Assembly: GCF_000721495.1 (NCBI RefSeq)
Contig: NZ_JOHY01000058.1
Span: 1-64,000, forward strand
DNA: 64,000 nucleotides
Direction: 5' to 3'
Origin: Streptomyces sp. NRRL F-5123
GTDB lineage: Bacteria; Actinomycetota; Actinomycetes; Streptomycetales; Streptomycetaceae
Shown: in pieces, positions 44,047 to 53,351 of the stretch
Numbering within the stretch: the first letter of the stretch is position 1
Layout: every line of letters begins with the position of its first letter
Made by a program: the position numbers and the translations under genes
The notes under the pieces: model-generated
The model's database searches: none
Told to the model about the DNA's origin: nothing
Seen by the model: only the letters and a program-made list of their open reading frames with translations

Positions 44047-44175
44047 ATGCTCACCGCCATGGCGGACGTCCTGAAAGCCGTCGGCCACGCGATCGCGACC
44101 GTCGTCACGCTGCCGTTCCGCGCGGTGGCCCGCCTCTTCGGCGGCGCGGCCGACACCGCTCACGGCCACCACTGA
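44047..44175 (+). CDS. LPFR-motif small protein
   Basis: The 42-residue protein reads MLTAMADVLKAVGHAIATVV then TLPFRAVARLFGGA and a short hydrophilic tail. It matches a small Streptomyces family recognised by its LPFR motif after one hydrophobic segment, probably a membrane-associated peptide. An AAGGGGAG ribosome site lies just upstream. Function is unknown. It is surrounded by decayed genes but is itself intact. Confidence 0.7.
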   Translation: MLTAMADVLKAVGHAIATVVTLPFRAVARLFGGAADTAHGHH

Positions 44176-44189
44176 GGTCGCCGCGCCCC

Positions 44190-44510
44190 TCACGCGGAGG
44201 GCGGCGGGTCGCGGAGCCACTGCGCGAACGCCGCGCGCATCAGCCGGTCCTCGGCGGCCCGGCCCGGGTGCTCCACATGCCCGGCGGCGAGGGCGAGCCG
44301 GGCCTTCGGGCCGGTGAGCGCGCGGAACACCGCGAACTGCCCGACCGGGGGCACGACGGGATCGGGGCGCGGCGGCGACCAGTACGGGACGGGTGACGCG
44401 GGCCGCCGCGGTGGCCGCGTCGAAGGAGGCGGCCGTCCCACGCACCGACGGATCGGCCCGTACGGCGAGCCGCACCGCCTCGCCGCCGCCCGCACAGGGC
44501 GTACGCAGCC
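44190..44510 (-). pseudogene. Acetylxylan-esterase/cephalosporin-deacetylase-like remnant
   Basis: Two minus-strand frames together give the end of an Axe1-type esterase: RLAVRADPSVRGTAASFDAA and VTRPVLVAAA in one frame, then DPVVPPVGQFAVFRALTGPK and AAGHVEHPG, carrying the catalytic Asp and His region, in the other. A frameshift lies near 44395, and the N-terminal half with the nucleophile Ser is missing. Confidence 0.65.
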
Positions 44511-44528
44511 GCTCCCGCGGACGGTCCG

Positions 44529-45360
44529 GTGGTGCCGCTGGACTTCTCCCGTGCCCAGCTGCTGCCGCTGCCTGCGGGCCGGGTGCCGCAGTTCACCTTG
44601 ACGGTGGATGTGTCGGCGCCGACGACGTTGCGGGTGGAGGTCCGTACCGGCTGCGGCCCCGAGGACTACACCCCCGACACGGTGCTCGCCGCCCAGGACG
44701 TCGAACTCGCCCCGGGGCAGGACCAGGCGGTGAAGATCGATGCGGACGCGGTGCTGGACCGGCCCCGCTACGTCTTCGTGACCGTTCTGCGCAACGACCA
44801 CGTGACGGTCCGCACCACGGAGGCCAGGGTGACGGGGCTGTTGGCGGTGCGGAACGCTTCCGCGCAGGACGCCGACCCCGCTGTCGGCCGGCCCCGTGTT
44901 CTGGACGCCCGAGCGCCGCCCGGACGGCCGCAATCTCGCCCTGACGATCGACCCGCCGCTGCGCGCCTGGCCCGTAGAGTCCTTGCGCACGGGCCACGCC
45001 CGCCCGACCGACCGCCCCAACGCCTGGGCCGCCGCCCCGCACGACCCCCGCCCCGCCCTGCACCTGCGCTGGCCCGAACCGCGGCGGATCTCCCGCGTCC
45101 ACCTGGCCTTCGACACCGACCACGACCACGCGATGGAGTCGGTTCTGGGGGACCACACCGAACGCGCGGTCCCCTTCTGCGTCCGTGACTACACCCGGCG
45201 CGCCTCCGGCCACGTCATCGCCGAGCGCCGGGACAATCACCAGACCCGCAACGTGATCGTGCTGGACGAGCCGGTGACCACCGACGACCTGTCGCTGGAG
45301 ATCCCCGCCCCCCACGGCGACGTCCCGGCATCGGTCTTCGAGGTCCGCTGCTACGGCTGA
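44529..45360 (+). pseudogene. C-terminal remnant of an FAD-dependent oxidoreductase
   Basis: One frame (44529 to about 44895) reads VPLDFSRAQLLPLPAGRVPQ and FTLTVDVSAPTTLRVEVRT. The other (from 44896) continues with FWTPERRPDGRNLALTIDPP and ends VPASVFEVRCYG. Together they resemble the beta-rich tail of large Streptomyces FAD oxidoreductases. A frameshift near 44895 and loss of the FAD domain mark it as dead. It directly abuts the esterase remnant, implying a deletion junction. Confidence 0.6.
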
Positions 45361-45455
45361 CGGCACGCCGGCTGCACGTCGGAGGCGCGGCAGAGCAGCG
45401 CTGTACGAGACGAGGATCCGCAGCCACCAACGGCTGGACCTCGCAGGACAAGACG

Positions 45456-45483
45456 GAAGTGCCCGGACCCGAGGGGGCACTTC
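45456..45483. terminator. Hairpin in the gap before the aromatic hydroxylase gene
   Basis: GAAGTGCCC (45456-45464) pairs perfectly with GGGCACTTC (45475-45483) around a 10-base loop. It may end the decayed upstream unit. Confidence 0.45.
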
Positions 45484-45621
45484 ACGTTGGGCCTCCCCAA
45501 CGTCGTCATCACCGTCCGTCACCGCTGGAGGGGACGGCGTCGCACCGGGCCGGCTGCCGGGCCGAGGAAGGGCATGAAGACGCTCTGCAGGACCCGGCAG
45601 GAGAAGCCGCTCTCGTTGCAC

Positions 45622-45655
45622 TGCATCACCCGCGTGCATCACCCGCGTGCATCAG
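45622..45655. repeat. 13-base tandem repeat in a promoter region
   Basis: TGCATCACCCGCG occurs twice head to tail (45622-45634, 45635-45647) and partly a third time, 75-110 bases before the hydroxylase start. It could be a regulator-binding array or simple slippage. Confidence 0.5.
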
Positions 45656-45730
45656 CCGGGTGGCTCCGCCGTCCGTACCGGATCAGCATGGGGTGTACGG
45701 CTCTTTCGCCCAGGATGCCCTGGAGGTCCG

Positions 45731-47320
45731 ATGCCCGTGGCGGACGCCGAGGCGGAGGTGCTGGTCGTCGGGGGCGGGCCGGTCGGGCTCACCGCCCGTG
45801 CCCTGCTCGAACGCTGGGGCGTGCGGGTGGTGCTGGCCGAGAAGCACCGCGCGCTGTCGCCCTTCCCTCGGTCCCGGCTGGTCAACCTGCGGTCGATGGA
45901 GATCTACCGCCGGCTCGGCCTCGCCGCCGGCATCGCCGCTGCGGCGCTCGCGCCGGAGTACGGTCGCGTCCGCTTCCGTGACACCTTCCGGGACCCCGAC
46001 TACGCCACCGATGCGATGGTGGGGATCGACGCGCCGGTGCCCGAGAGCCCGGTGACCGGAGTGGTCACCTCGCAGGACCGGCTGGAACCTGTCCTCATCG
46101 GTGCGGCCGGGGGCCCGGTGCACTTCGGCGCCGAACTGGTGGGGCTGACACAGGAGGCGGACGGCGTCGTGGCGCTGCTCGCAGGCGGCGGCGGGCCGTC
46201 GCGCGTGCGGGCCCGCTACGTGGTGGCCGCCGACGGGGCGAACTCCACCGTCCGGGATCTGCTGGGTATCGGCACCACCGGCCCCGGCGCGATGGGGGGC
46301 TTCACCACCGTCGTGTTCGACGCCGATCTCGGCCGCTGGTCGGACGGCCGCCCGGCGGGCGTCTACTTCACCGCGCAGGGCATGTTCGCCCCGCTCTACC
46401 CCGAGGGCGGCTGGGCGTGGTTCGTCCCCACGCCCGACGGCGCCGGGCAGGCCGACTGGCCCGGCCTCCTCACGCGTGCCCTCGGGACCGGCGACGAGGT
46501 GCGGGTCGAGGTGTCGAGGGTGGGGCACTGGGTGATGAACGCCTTCGTCGCCGACCGGCTGCGGCACGGCCGGATCCTGCTGGCCGGCGACGCCGCGCAC
46601 GCGATCCCCATCGTCGGCGGCCTCGGCATGAACGCCGGCATCGCCGACGTGCACAACCTGTGCTGGAAGCTGGCAGGCGTGCTGCACGGCTGGGCGGGGC
46701 CGGACCTGCTGGACAGCTACCCGGCGGAGCGGCACCCCGTCGCCCACCGGACGCTCCGGCAGGCGGTGGCCAACACCCGGCTCCTGCTCCGGGTGCAGGA
46801 CCGGCGGCGCGAGCAGCGCAGCACCGGCCGGGCGCCGGACCGCCTGGAACTGCCCTGGTCCGAGCAGTACTTCGCACAGCTCGGCCTCGTCCTCGGCCCC
46901 ACCTACCGCTCCGGCGCCGTCCTCGGCGACTGCGGTTCCGCGCCCGGACCGCCGCCCGGCGCGTCCGACGGGTCCGGCAGGTCCGAGGAAGGGGCCACCC
47001 GCTACGTCCCCACCGCGGACCCCGGCCGCCGGATGCCGCACCTGTGGCTGGCGCCCGGCCGCTCCTCGCTCGACGCCGTGGGGGAGTGGTTCACACTGCT
47101 GACCCCCGATCCCGGCCGGTGGGCGGACCTGGCAGCCGCCCCGTGGCCGATCCGTGTCGAGGCCCTCCCCGGCCGGCACGCGGAGTTCTGCGGCCTGCGC
47201 CCGCACGGAGCACTCCTCGTCCGGCCCGACGACCACGTGGGTGCCCGCTGGCGCGACGGTCCGCCGACCGCCGCCGGCTTCCGCCGCGCGCTCGCCGGGA
47301 TGAACGGCGCACACCCCTGA
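45731..47320 (+). CDS. FAD-dependent aromatic polyketide-type hydroxylase
   Basis: From ATG 45731 (GGAGG upstream) the protein has 529 residues. Motifs are VLVVGGGPVGLTARALLERW, the DG motif VVAADGANSTVRDLLGI and the GD motif ILLAGDAAHAIPIVGGLGMN. A thioredoxin-like C-terminal domain (about 400-529) is typical of anthracycline and tetracycline hydroxylases and RdmE-like enzymes. It would hydroxylate a phenolic ring with NAD(P)H and O2. No PKS adjoins it, so it may act on exogenous phenols or rifampicin-like compounds. The cholesterol-oxidase-like gene follows after 185 bases. Confidence 0.88.
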   Translation: MPVADAEAEVLVVGGGPVGLTARALLERWGVRVVLAEKHRALSPFPRSRLVNLRSMEIYRRLGLAAGIAAAALAPEYGRVRFRDTFRDPDYATDAMVGIDAPVPESPVTGVVTSQDRLEPVLIGAAGGPVHFGAELVGLTQEADGVVALLAGGGGPSRVRARYVVAADGANSTVRDLLGIGTTGPGAMGGFTTVVFDADLGRWSDGRPAGVYFTAQGMFAPLYPEGGWAWFVPTPDGAGQADWPGLLTRALGTGDEVRVEVSRVGHWVMNAFVADRLRHGRILLAGDAAHAIPIVGGLGMNAGIADVHNLCWKLAGVLHGWAGPDLLDSYPAERHPVAHRTLRQAVANTRLLLRVQDRRREQRSTGRAPDRLELPWSEQYFAQLGLVLGPTYRSGAVLGDCGSAPGPPPGASDGSGRSEEGATRYVPTADPGRRMPHLWLAPGRSSLDAVGEWFTLLTPDPGRWADLAAAPWPIRVEALPGRHAEFCGLRPHGALLVRPDDHVGARWRDGPPTAAGFRRALAGMNGAHP

Positions 47321-47505
47321 GGCGCCCATCACGCCGGACACGCCTTTTACACGACAGGAGCGCTCCGGGAGGGACAGTTCGCGGGATGACCACTCGATCA
47401 CGTGAATTGCGCGAACGCACGGCCGTGGCGTCCCTCGCCGATAAGTAACGTGCGAGCGCGAGCGACCCGGCAGCGCCGGTCCGGCGCAGGGGAGGGGTGG
47501 CGGGG

Positions 47506-49338
47506 ATGGCGGACGATCCTTCGGACCAGGGTGGGGCCCTGTCGCGGCGCAGGCTGCTCGCGTCGTCGGCCGCCGCGGGCGGTGCGGTCTGGCTGCTGCG
47601 GGGGCTGGTCCGGCCGGGCAGTGCCCACGCGGCCGCGGGACCGCCGCCCGGTCTGCCGGCCGGGCTCGACGTCTACCAGCGCGCCTACGAGAACTGGGCC
47701 GGCGAGATCCGCACCGACGAGTTGTGGACGTGCGCACCGCGCACTCCCCAGGAGGTCCTCGACGTCGTCAACTGGGCGTACGGCGCCGGGTGGACCGCCC
47801 GCGCGCAGGGCCGGCGGCACGGCTGGGCCCCGCTCACGGTGGCCGACGGCACACTCGCCGCGACCCGCGTCATCCTGCTGGACACCACCGCGCACCTGAC
47901 CGCGATGACAGTGGATGAGCAGGCGGCGGACGGCTCCGCCACCGTCCGCGTCCAGGCCGGCGCCTCGCTGGAGGCGCTGCTCGCGTTCGCCGGCACCGGC
48001 GGATACGGGGTCACCGCCGCGCCGGCGCCCGGCGACCTCTCGGTCGGCGGCGCACTCGCCGTCGGCGCGCACGGCACCGCCGTCCCCGCGGCCGGCGAGA
48101 CCCCGTCACCGGGCCACGGCTACGGCTCGCTGAGCAACCTGGTCACCGAGCTGACCGCGGTCGTGTGGGACGGCGGCGCCGGCCGCTACGTCCTGCGGAC
48201 TGTCGGCCGGGCCGAACCCGACTGCGACGCGCTCCTCACCCACCTCGGCCGCTCGCTCGTCACCGAGGCCGTCCTGCGGGTGGGCGCCGACAGCAACCTG
48301 CGCTGCCGGTCCTACCTGGACATCCCCGCCACCGAACTGTTCGCCGCCCCCGGCGCTCCGGCCGGCACCCGGACCCTGGCCGGGTTCGTGGACGCCGCCG
48401 GCCGGGCGGAGGCGATCTGGTTCGCCTTCACCGACAAGCCCTGGCTGAAGACCTGGACCGTCACCCCGGACAGGCCCCTCGCCGCCCGTGCCGTCTCCGA
48501 ACCGTACAACTACCCCTTCTCCGACTCGATCCCCGAGCCGGTGGCCCGGCTCGCCGGGGACCTGGTCTCCGGGGCCTGGGCGAGCGCGCCGCTCTTCGGG
48601 CAGGTCCAGTACCTGCTGGCCAAGGTCGCGCTGACCGGCGACATCACCGACGTCCTACTCTCGGGGACGCTCGTACAGGACGTGCTGACCGGGGACGTGC
48701 TCACCCACCTGCTGGCGGACGGGCTGCGCTCGGACCTGTGGGGTGCCTCCCGCAACCTGCTGGAGTACGTGCGGCCCACCACCCTGCGCGAGACCGCCAA
48801 CGGCTACGCCGTCCTCGTCCGCCGCGCCGATCTGCAGTGGGTGGTCAGCCGGTTCGCCGATTTCTACCGCACGCTCCTCGCGCAGTACGCGGCCCGCGGC
48901 GAATACCCGGTCAACGGCCAGGTGGAGATACGGGTGACGGGTCTGGAGGACCCTTCCGCGTGCGGCGTCCCCGGTGCGCGACCCCCGCTGCTGTCCGCCC
49001 TGCGGCCGCGTCCCGACCGGCCGGACGCCGACACCGCCGTGTGGATCGACATCCTCTCCCTGCCGGCGACACCCGCCCTGCCCCGCTTCTACCGTGAGGT
49101 CGAGCAGTTCCTGCTGGCCCTGGACGGGGACCGGGCGACCGTCCGCGTGGAGTGGTCCAAGGGCTGGGCCTACACCGAGACCGCCGCCTGGTCGGACCAG
49201 GACGTCCTCACCGGCGCCATCCCCGCCTCGCACCGCGCGGGCGGCGGCCCGGGGTGGGACGAGGCGGTCGCGGTCCTCGGCCGGCTCGACCCGCACCACG
49301 TGCTGTCCACCCCGTTCCTCGACGCGCTGCTGGGCTGA
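47506..49338 (+). CDS. Tat-exported VAO-type (class II) cholesterol oxidase-like flavoenzyme
   Basis: About 610 residues with a twin-Arg signal (SRRRLLASSAAAGGAVWLL). The FAD domain has ARAQGRRHGWAPLTVADGT, whose His fits the covalent FAD attachment site of Brevibacterium class II cholesterol oxidase, and APAPGDLSVGGALAVGAHGT. The remaining 330 residues correspond to the cholesterol-substrate-binding domain. Size and layout match class II cholesterol oxidases, which oxidise 3-beta-hydroxysterols and isomerise the double bond. An in-frame GTG at 47497 is possible, but ATG 47506 is better spaced from GGAGGGG. Confidence 0.85.
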   Translation: MADDPSDQGGALSRRRLLASSAAAGGAVWLLRGLVRPGSAHAAAGPPPGLPAGLDVYQRAYENWAGEIRTDELWTCAPRTPQEVLDVVNWAYGAGWTARAQGRRHGWAPLTVADGTLAATRVILLDTTAHLTAMTVDEQAADGSATVRVQAGASLEALLAFAGTGGYGVTAAPAPGDLSVGGALAVGAHGTAVPAAGETPSPGHGYGSLSNLVTELTAVVWDGGAGRYVLRTVGRAEPDCDALLTHLGRSLVTEAVLRVGADSNLRCRSYLDIPATELFAAPGAPAGTRTLAGFVDAAGRAEAIWFAFTDKPWLKTWTVTPDRPLAARAVSEPYNYPFSDSIPEPVARLAGDLVSGAWASAPLFGQVQYLLAKVALTGDITDVLLSGTLVQDVLTGDVLTHLLADGLRSDLWGASRNLLEYVRPTTLRETANGYAVLVRRADLQWVVSRFADFYRTLLAQYAARGEYPVNGQVEIRVTGLEDPSACGVPGARPPLLSALRPRPDRPDADTAVWIDILSLPATPALPRFYREVEQFLLALDGDRATVRVEWSKGWAYTETAAWSDQDVLTGAIPASHRAGGGPGWDEAVAVLGRLDPHHVLSTPFLDALLG

Positions 49339-49804
49339 CTGCCGGGCCGGGTGGTCGGCCAAACGACGGAACCGGGACAGCCGCAGAACAGATCGGGCCA
49401 CCCGGCCCCGCGCCCCGTGGTCAGGACGCTGTGGCGCCGGATGCGTTGTCCCGGGCAGGGGACGATCGTGCGGGCGCCGGCGGCGACTCCACGCCGAGCA
49501 CGGCCCTGCTCGCAGGCCGGCTGCGGACGTCCGTAGTCACCGCCGAGGCCTCCCGGGCCGTAGCGGATCCGGAACCTCACGCGTAACAGCCCGGCCTCCG
49601 CGGTGAACCGGGGATGTCCGGCGGCCAAGGGCCGGCCGAAGCCTGGACCCGCATTCGGCGAACAGCTGGGATCACACCGAACTTCGCGCGTACGTAGGCC
49701 AGTTATGTGCTTGCATGCAGCACGTTGCGGCCCCTGTGCCGCGGCCCCTCACGTGGTCGGCGAGGCACTTCGTGGCGGGATGGCGTGGGGGATCTCAGGG
49801 ATTC
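49339..49804. other. Gene-free interval before the large secreted propeller protein
   Basis: No gene is supported over these 466 bases. The promoter of the next gene should lie near its right end, where the sequence is locally AT-richer (about 49690-49730, including GCTTGCATGCAGC). I could not define -35/-10 elements. Confidence 0.35.
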
Positions 49805-52800
49805 ATGGGGACTCAGGAGGGGGATTCCTTGGCAACGTCCAGGGGGGAATCCGGCGCCACCCGTGGCGCGCGCAGACGCACGTGGCGGCGCCGCACGGCG
49901 CTCGCCGTCACATCCGCGGTGGCCGCGGGCCTGATGGGCTTCGGCGGCGTTCCGCAGTCAGCTCAGGCGAGTGAGACGACCGGCTCGCAGGACGACCTGC
50001 GGACCGGCTGGGACCAGGTCGAGCCGGACCTCGGCCCGAGTGACGTGCGGTCCTCGTCCTTCGGGCAGCTCTGGAAGGCTCCGGCGCAGCTCGACGGGCA
50101 GATCTACGCGCAGCCGCTCGTCGTGGGCGGCACGGTGGTCGTGGTCACCGAGAACAACGTCGCCTACGGCCTCGACCGCACCACCGGCGCCGTGCAGTGG
50201 AAGCGCACGTTCGGGCCCGCGTGGCCGGCGTCCACGCTCAACTGCGGCGACCTCGCGCCGACCGTCGGCAGCACCGCCGCACCGGTGTACGACGAGGCCG
50301 GCGGCGCGGTCTACCTCACCACCAAGGTGAACGACGGGTCCAGCACGCTGAACCCGCACTGGTACATGCACGCGATCGACCCGGTCACGGGCGCGGAGAA
50401 GCCGGGCTTCCCCGTGACGATCCAGGGTGCGCCCTCGAACGACCCCAAGCAGCCCTTCCTGCCGGCGTACGAGATGCAGCGGCCCGGCCTGCTGCTGCTC
50501 GGCGGCGTCGTGTACGCCGCGTTCGGCGGACACTGCGACGCCCAGCCGTACCGCGGCTACGTCGTGGGCGTGAGCACGGCCAATCCGTCGGTGACCTCGA
50601 TGTGGGCGACGGAGACCGGCGCGAGCAACAGCGGCGCCGGCATCTGGCAGTCCGGCGGGGGCATCGTCTCGGACGGCCCCGACCGGATCTTCGTGGCCAC
50701 CGGCAACGGCGTGAGCCCGGCGCCCGGCGTGGGCACCTCGCCGCCCGGCACGCTCGCGGAGTCCGTCGTACGGCTCCAGGTGCAGGCCGACAAGAGCCTG
50801 AAGGCTGCCGACTTCTTCAGCCCGTCCAACGCGCCGACCCTGGACCAGCAGGACACCGACCTGGCCTCCGGCGGCCCCGTCGGCCTCCCGGACAGCTTCG
50901 GCACCGCCTCGCACCCGCATCTGATGGTGCAGCAGGGCAAGGACGGCCGCGTCTTCCTGCTGGACCGCGACCACCTCGGCGGCCGCTCGCAGGGCGCGGG
51001 CGGCACCGACGCCGTGGTGGGGACCACCGGACCGCTCAAGGGCCAGTGGGGCCACCCCGGCGTCTGGGGCGGCGACGGCGGCTACGTCTACCTCGTCGGC
51101 AACAACGGCTCACTGACCGCGCTGCACCGCGGCGTGACCAGCGCCGGCAATCCCGCGCTGAGCGTGGCCGGGTCCAGCCAGGACACCTTCCCGTACACCA
51201 GCGGATCGCCCGTGGTGACCTCGGACGGCACGAGCTCGGGCAGCGCCCTGGTGTGGGTGGTCCGGTCGGGCGGCCCGACCGGCGTCAACGCAGAGCTGCG
51301 CGCGTACGGCGCGGTCCCGGACGGGAACGGCGTGCTCCCGCTGGTGTGGTCCGCGCCGATCGGCACCGCGCCGAAGTTCGCCACCCCGGCCACCGACGGC
51401 GGGCAGGTCTTCATCGGCACGCGGGACGGCAAGGTCTACGCCTTCGGCAACCCGGCGGCCAGCCCGCTCAAGGGAGGCCCGGCGGAGTTCGGACTCGTGC
51501 CGGTGGGCGGCTCGGCGGCCGGCGACGTCGTGCTGACGGAGAACCAGAACCCGTCCCACGACCTGACGATCAGCAGCGCCACCGTCGACGGCCCGTTCAC
51601 CGCCGACACTTCGTCGCTGCCGCTCAAGGTCCCGGCCGGCGGGCAGGTTTCGCTGCCCGTGACCTTCAAGCCCACCGCGGTCCTGGGCGCGAGCGGCACG
51701 CTCACCCTGGCCACGGACGCGGGCAGCTTCGCCCTGAGCCTGCACGGCGTCGGTACGAAGCCGGGCCTGGCGGCGTTCCCCGGCACGGTGTCCTTCGACA
51801 GCCAGCCGACCGGCGCCGCGGCGACTGCGAACGTCCAGGTGACGAACACCGGCACCGAGCCCGAGACCATCACCGGCGTGACCCCGCCGACGGGGCCGTT
51901 CACGGCCGACAACCTGCCGAGCGCCGACCCCGCGAACCCGACCGTGATCCCGGCGCAGGGCTCGATCGTCGTCCAGGTCGGCTACGCCCCGACGGCGACC
52001 GGTGACCACGCCTCTTCGATCACCCTGACCAGCACCAGCGGCCCGCTCACGATCCCGATCGACGGCACCGCGATCACCGGCCAGGGCCACCTGACGCTCA
52101 CCCCGTCGACCCTGTCCTTCGGAGGCGTGGTCCACGACACGTCGAGCACCAAGTACTTCACGATCACCAACACCGGGAACATCCCGGTGACGATCACCAA
52201 GGCGAAGGCGCCGGCCGGTGTGTTCACCAGCTCCGACCCGCTGCCCGAGGGCCTGGTCATCGGCCCCGAGCAGAGCGTCCGGCAGACGGTGACGTTCTCG
52301 CCGACCGCGATCGGCACGCAGACGTCCACGTACGAACTGACGGGCGACGCCGGGCAGGGCGCGCAGCTGGAGCAGCTCACCGGTGTCGGCGTGCCGCCGC
52401 CGTCCGAGCTCGGCACACTGCTGGCACGGGACAACTCCGGCGCGCTGTGGCAGTACCACGGCACGGGTGTGGCGGCGGCTCCGCTGGCCACGCGTTCCTT
52501 GATAGGCCAGGACTGGGACCTGTACGACACCTTCACCAGCGTCAGCCGTGAGATGTCGGACGGTACGGGTACGGTCGTCGGCCGCGACGCGTCGGGCACG
52601 CTGTGGTTCTACCAGGGCACCGGCAATCCGAACGCGCCTTTTGCCCCTCGTACGCAGGTGGGTCCCGGCTGGAGCGGCTACAGCTCCCTGGTCGGCACGG
52701 GTGACCTGAACGGGGACGGCAAGGCCGACCTCATCGCGCGGGACTCGTCCGGGACGCTCTGGCTCTACCAGGGCACCGGCAACGCCGCGTCGCCTTTCCA

Positions 52801-53164
52801 GGCCCGCACGTCGATCGGTCCCGGCTGGAGCGGCTACAGCTCCCTGGTCGGCACGGGTGACCTGAACGGGGACGGCAAGGCGGACATCGTGGCGCGGGAC
52901 TCGTCCGGGACGCTCTGGCTCTACCAGGGCACCGGCAACGCCGCGTCGCCTTTCCAGGCCCGCACGTCGATCGGGTCGGGATGGAACACCTACAACGCCA
53001 TCGCTGCATCCGGCGACGTGACCGGTGACGGCAGGCCCGACATGGTCGGCCGCGACGCCGCGGGCACGCTCTGGCTCTACCAGGCGACCGGCAACGCCGC
53101 GTCCCCCTTCCTGACCCGTACGGTCATCGGCTCGGACTGGGAGATCTACAACGCGCTGATCTGA
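49805..53164 (+). CDS. Secreted PQQ-like propeller / ASH-repeat / FG-GAP-repeat protein
   Basis: About 1,119 residues. The Arg-rich leader and hydrophobic core RTALAVTSAVAAGLMGFGGV form a signal peptide ending at SAQA. Residues about 60-540 form a PQQ-type beta-propeller (NVAYGLDRTTGAVQWKRTFG, DGRVFLLDRDHLGG, GKVYAFGNP). Three ASH/choice-of-anchor-D immunoglobulin-like domains follow (ADFxP-type VTFKPTAVLGASGTLTL, VQVGYAPTATGDHASSITL, VTFSPTAIGTQTSTYEL). The C-terminus has five FG-GAP-like repeats with Ca-binding GDLNGDGKAD. ATG 49805 is assigned; TTG 49829 has a stronger site (GGAGGGGG). It is probably a secreted adhesion or carbohydrate-binding protein; no catalytic motif was seen. Confidence 0.82.
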   Translation: MGTQEGDSLATSRGESGATRGARRRTWRRRTALAVTSAVAAGLMGFGGVPQSAQASETTGSQDDLRTGWDQVEPDLGPSDVRSSSFGQLWKAPAQLDGQIYAQPLVVGGTVVVVTENNVAYGLDRTTGAVQWKRTFGPAWPASTLNCGDLAPTVGSTAAPVYDEAGGAVYLTTKVNDGSSTLNPHWYMHAIDPVTGAEKPGFPVTIQGAPSNDPKQPFLPAYEMQRPGLLLLGGVVYAAFGGHCDAQPYRGYVVGVSTANPSVTSMWATETGASNSGAGIWQSGGGIVSDGPDRIFVATGNGVSPAPGVGTSPPGTLAESVVRLQVQADKSLKAADFFSPSNAPTLDQQDTDLASGGPVGLPDSFGTASHPHLMVQQGKDGRVFLLDRDHLGGRSQGAGGTDAVVGTTGPLKGQWGHPGVWGGDGGYVYLVGNNGSLTALHRGVTSAGNPALSVAGSSQDTFPYTSGSPVVTSDGTSSGSALVWVVRSGGPTGVNAELRAYGAVPDGNGVLPLVWSAPIGTAPKFATPATDGGQVFIGTRDGKVYAFGNPAASPLKGGPAEFGLVPVGGSAAGDVVLTENQNPSHDLTISSATVDGPFTADTSSLPLKVPAGGQVSLPVTFKPTAVLGASGTLTLATDAGSFALSLHGVGTKPGLAAFPGTVSFDSQPTGAAATANVQVTNTGTEPETITGVTPPTGPFTADNLPSADPANPTVIPAQGSIVVQVGYAPTATGDHASSITLTSTSGPLTIPIDGTAITGQGHLTLTPSTLSFGGVVHDTSSTKYFTITNTGNIPVTITKAKAPAGVFTSSDPLPEGLVIGPEQSVRQTVTFSPTAIGTQTSTYELTGDAGQGAQLEQLTGVGVPPPSELGTLLARDNSGALWQYHGTGVAAAPLATRSLIGQDWDLYDTFTSVSREMSDGTGTVVGRDASGTLWFYQGTGNPNAPFAPRTQVGPGWSGYSSLVGTGDLNGDGKADLIARDSSGTLWLYQGTGNAASPFQARTSIGPGWSGYSSLVGTGDLNGDGKADIVARDSSGTLWLYQGTGNAASPFQARTSIGSGWNTYNAIAASGDVTGDGRPDMVGRDAAGTLWLYQATGNAASPFLTRTVIGSDWEIYNALI
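52660..52985 (+). repeat. 156-bp tandem near-identical repeat (52-residue FG-GAP unit)
   Basis: The block containing GACGGCAAGGCSGA and CGGGACTCGTCCGGGACGCT recurs exactly 156 bases downstream with only a few differences, encoding GWSGYSSLVGTGDLNGDGKA and RDSSGTLWLYQGTGNAASPF twice. It is recent enough to allow copy-number change. Confidence 0.85.
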
Positions 53165-53175
53165 GCGCTCTTCCT

Positions 53176-53217
53176 GCAGCGGTGGGCGGTGCCGTTTCCG
53201 GCGCCGCCCACCGCTGC
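53176..53217 (+). terminator. Terminator after the propeller/ASH gene
   Basis: Perfect 14-base arms (53176-53189 and 53204-53217) with a 14-base loop, 12 bases after the stop. Confidence 0.75.
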
Positions 53218-53351
53218 GTGCGCGCCCTCCGGCCCCGGAAAGTGGCCTGGCGGACCCTGTGCCATGACGTGTCAGCAGGCGTCGTCCGGAGCGGATGAGA
53301 CAGGCCCTGACCTGGAGTTGGGGGGAATCGGCGGTTCGGCAGGGAGCGGGA

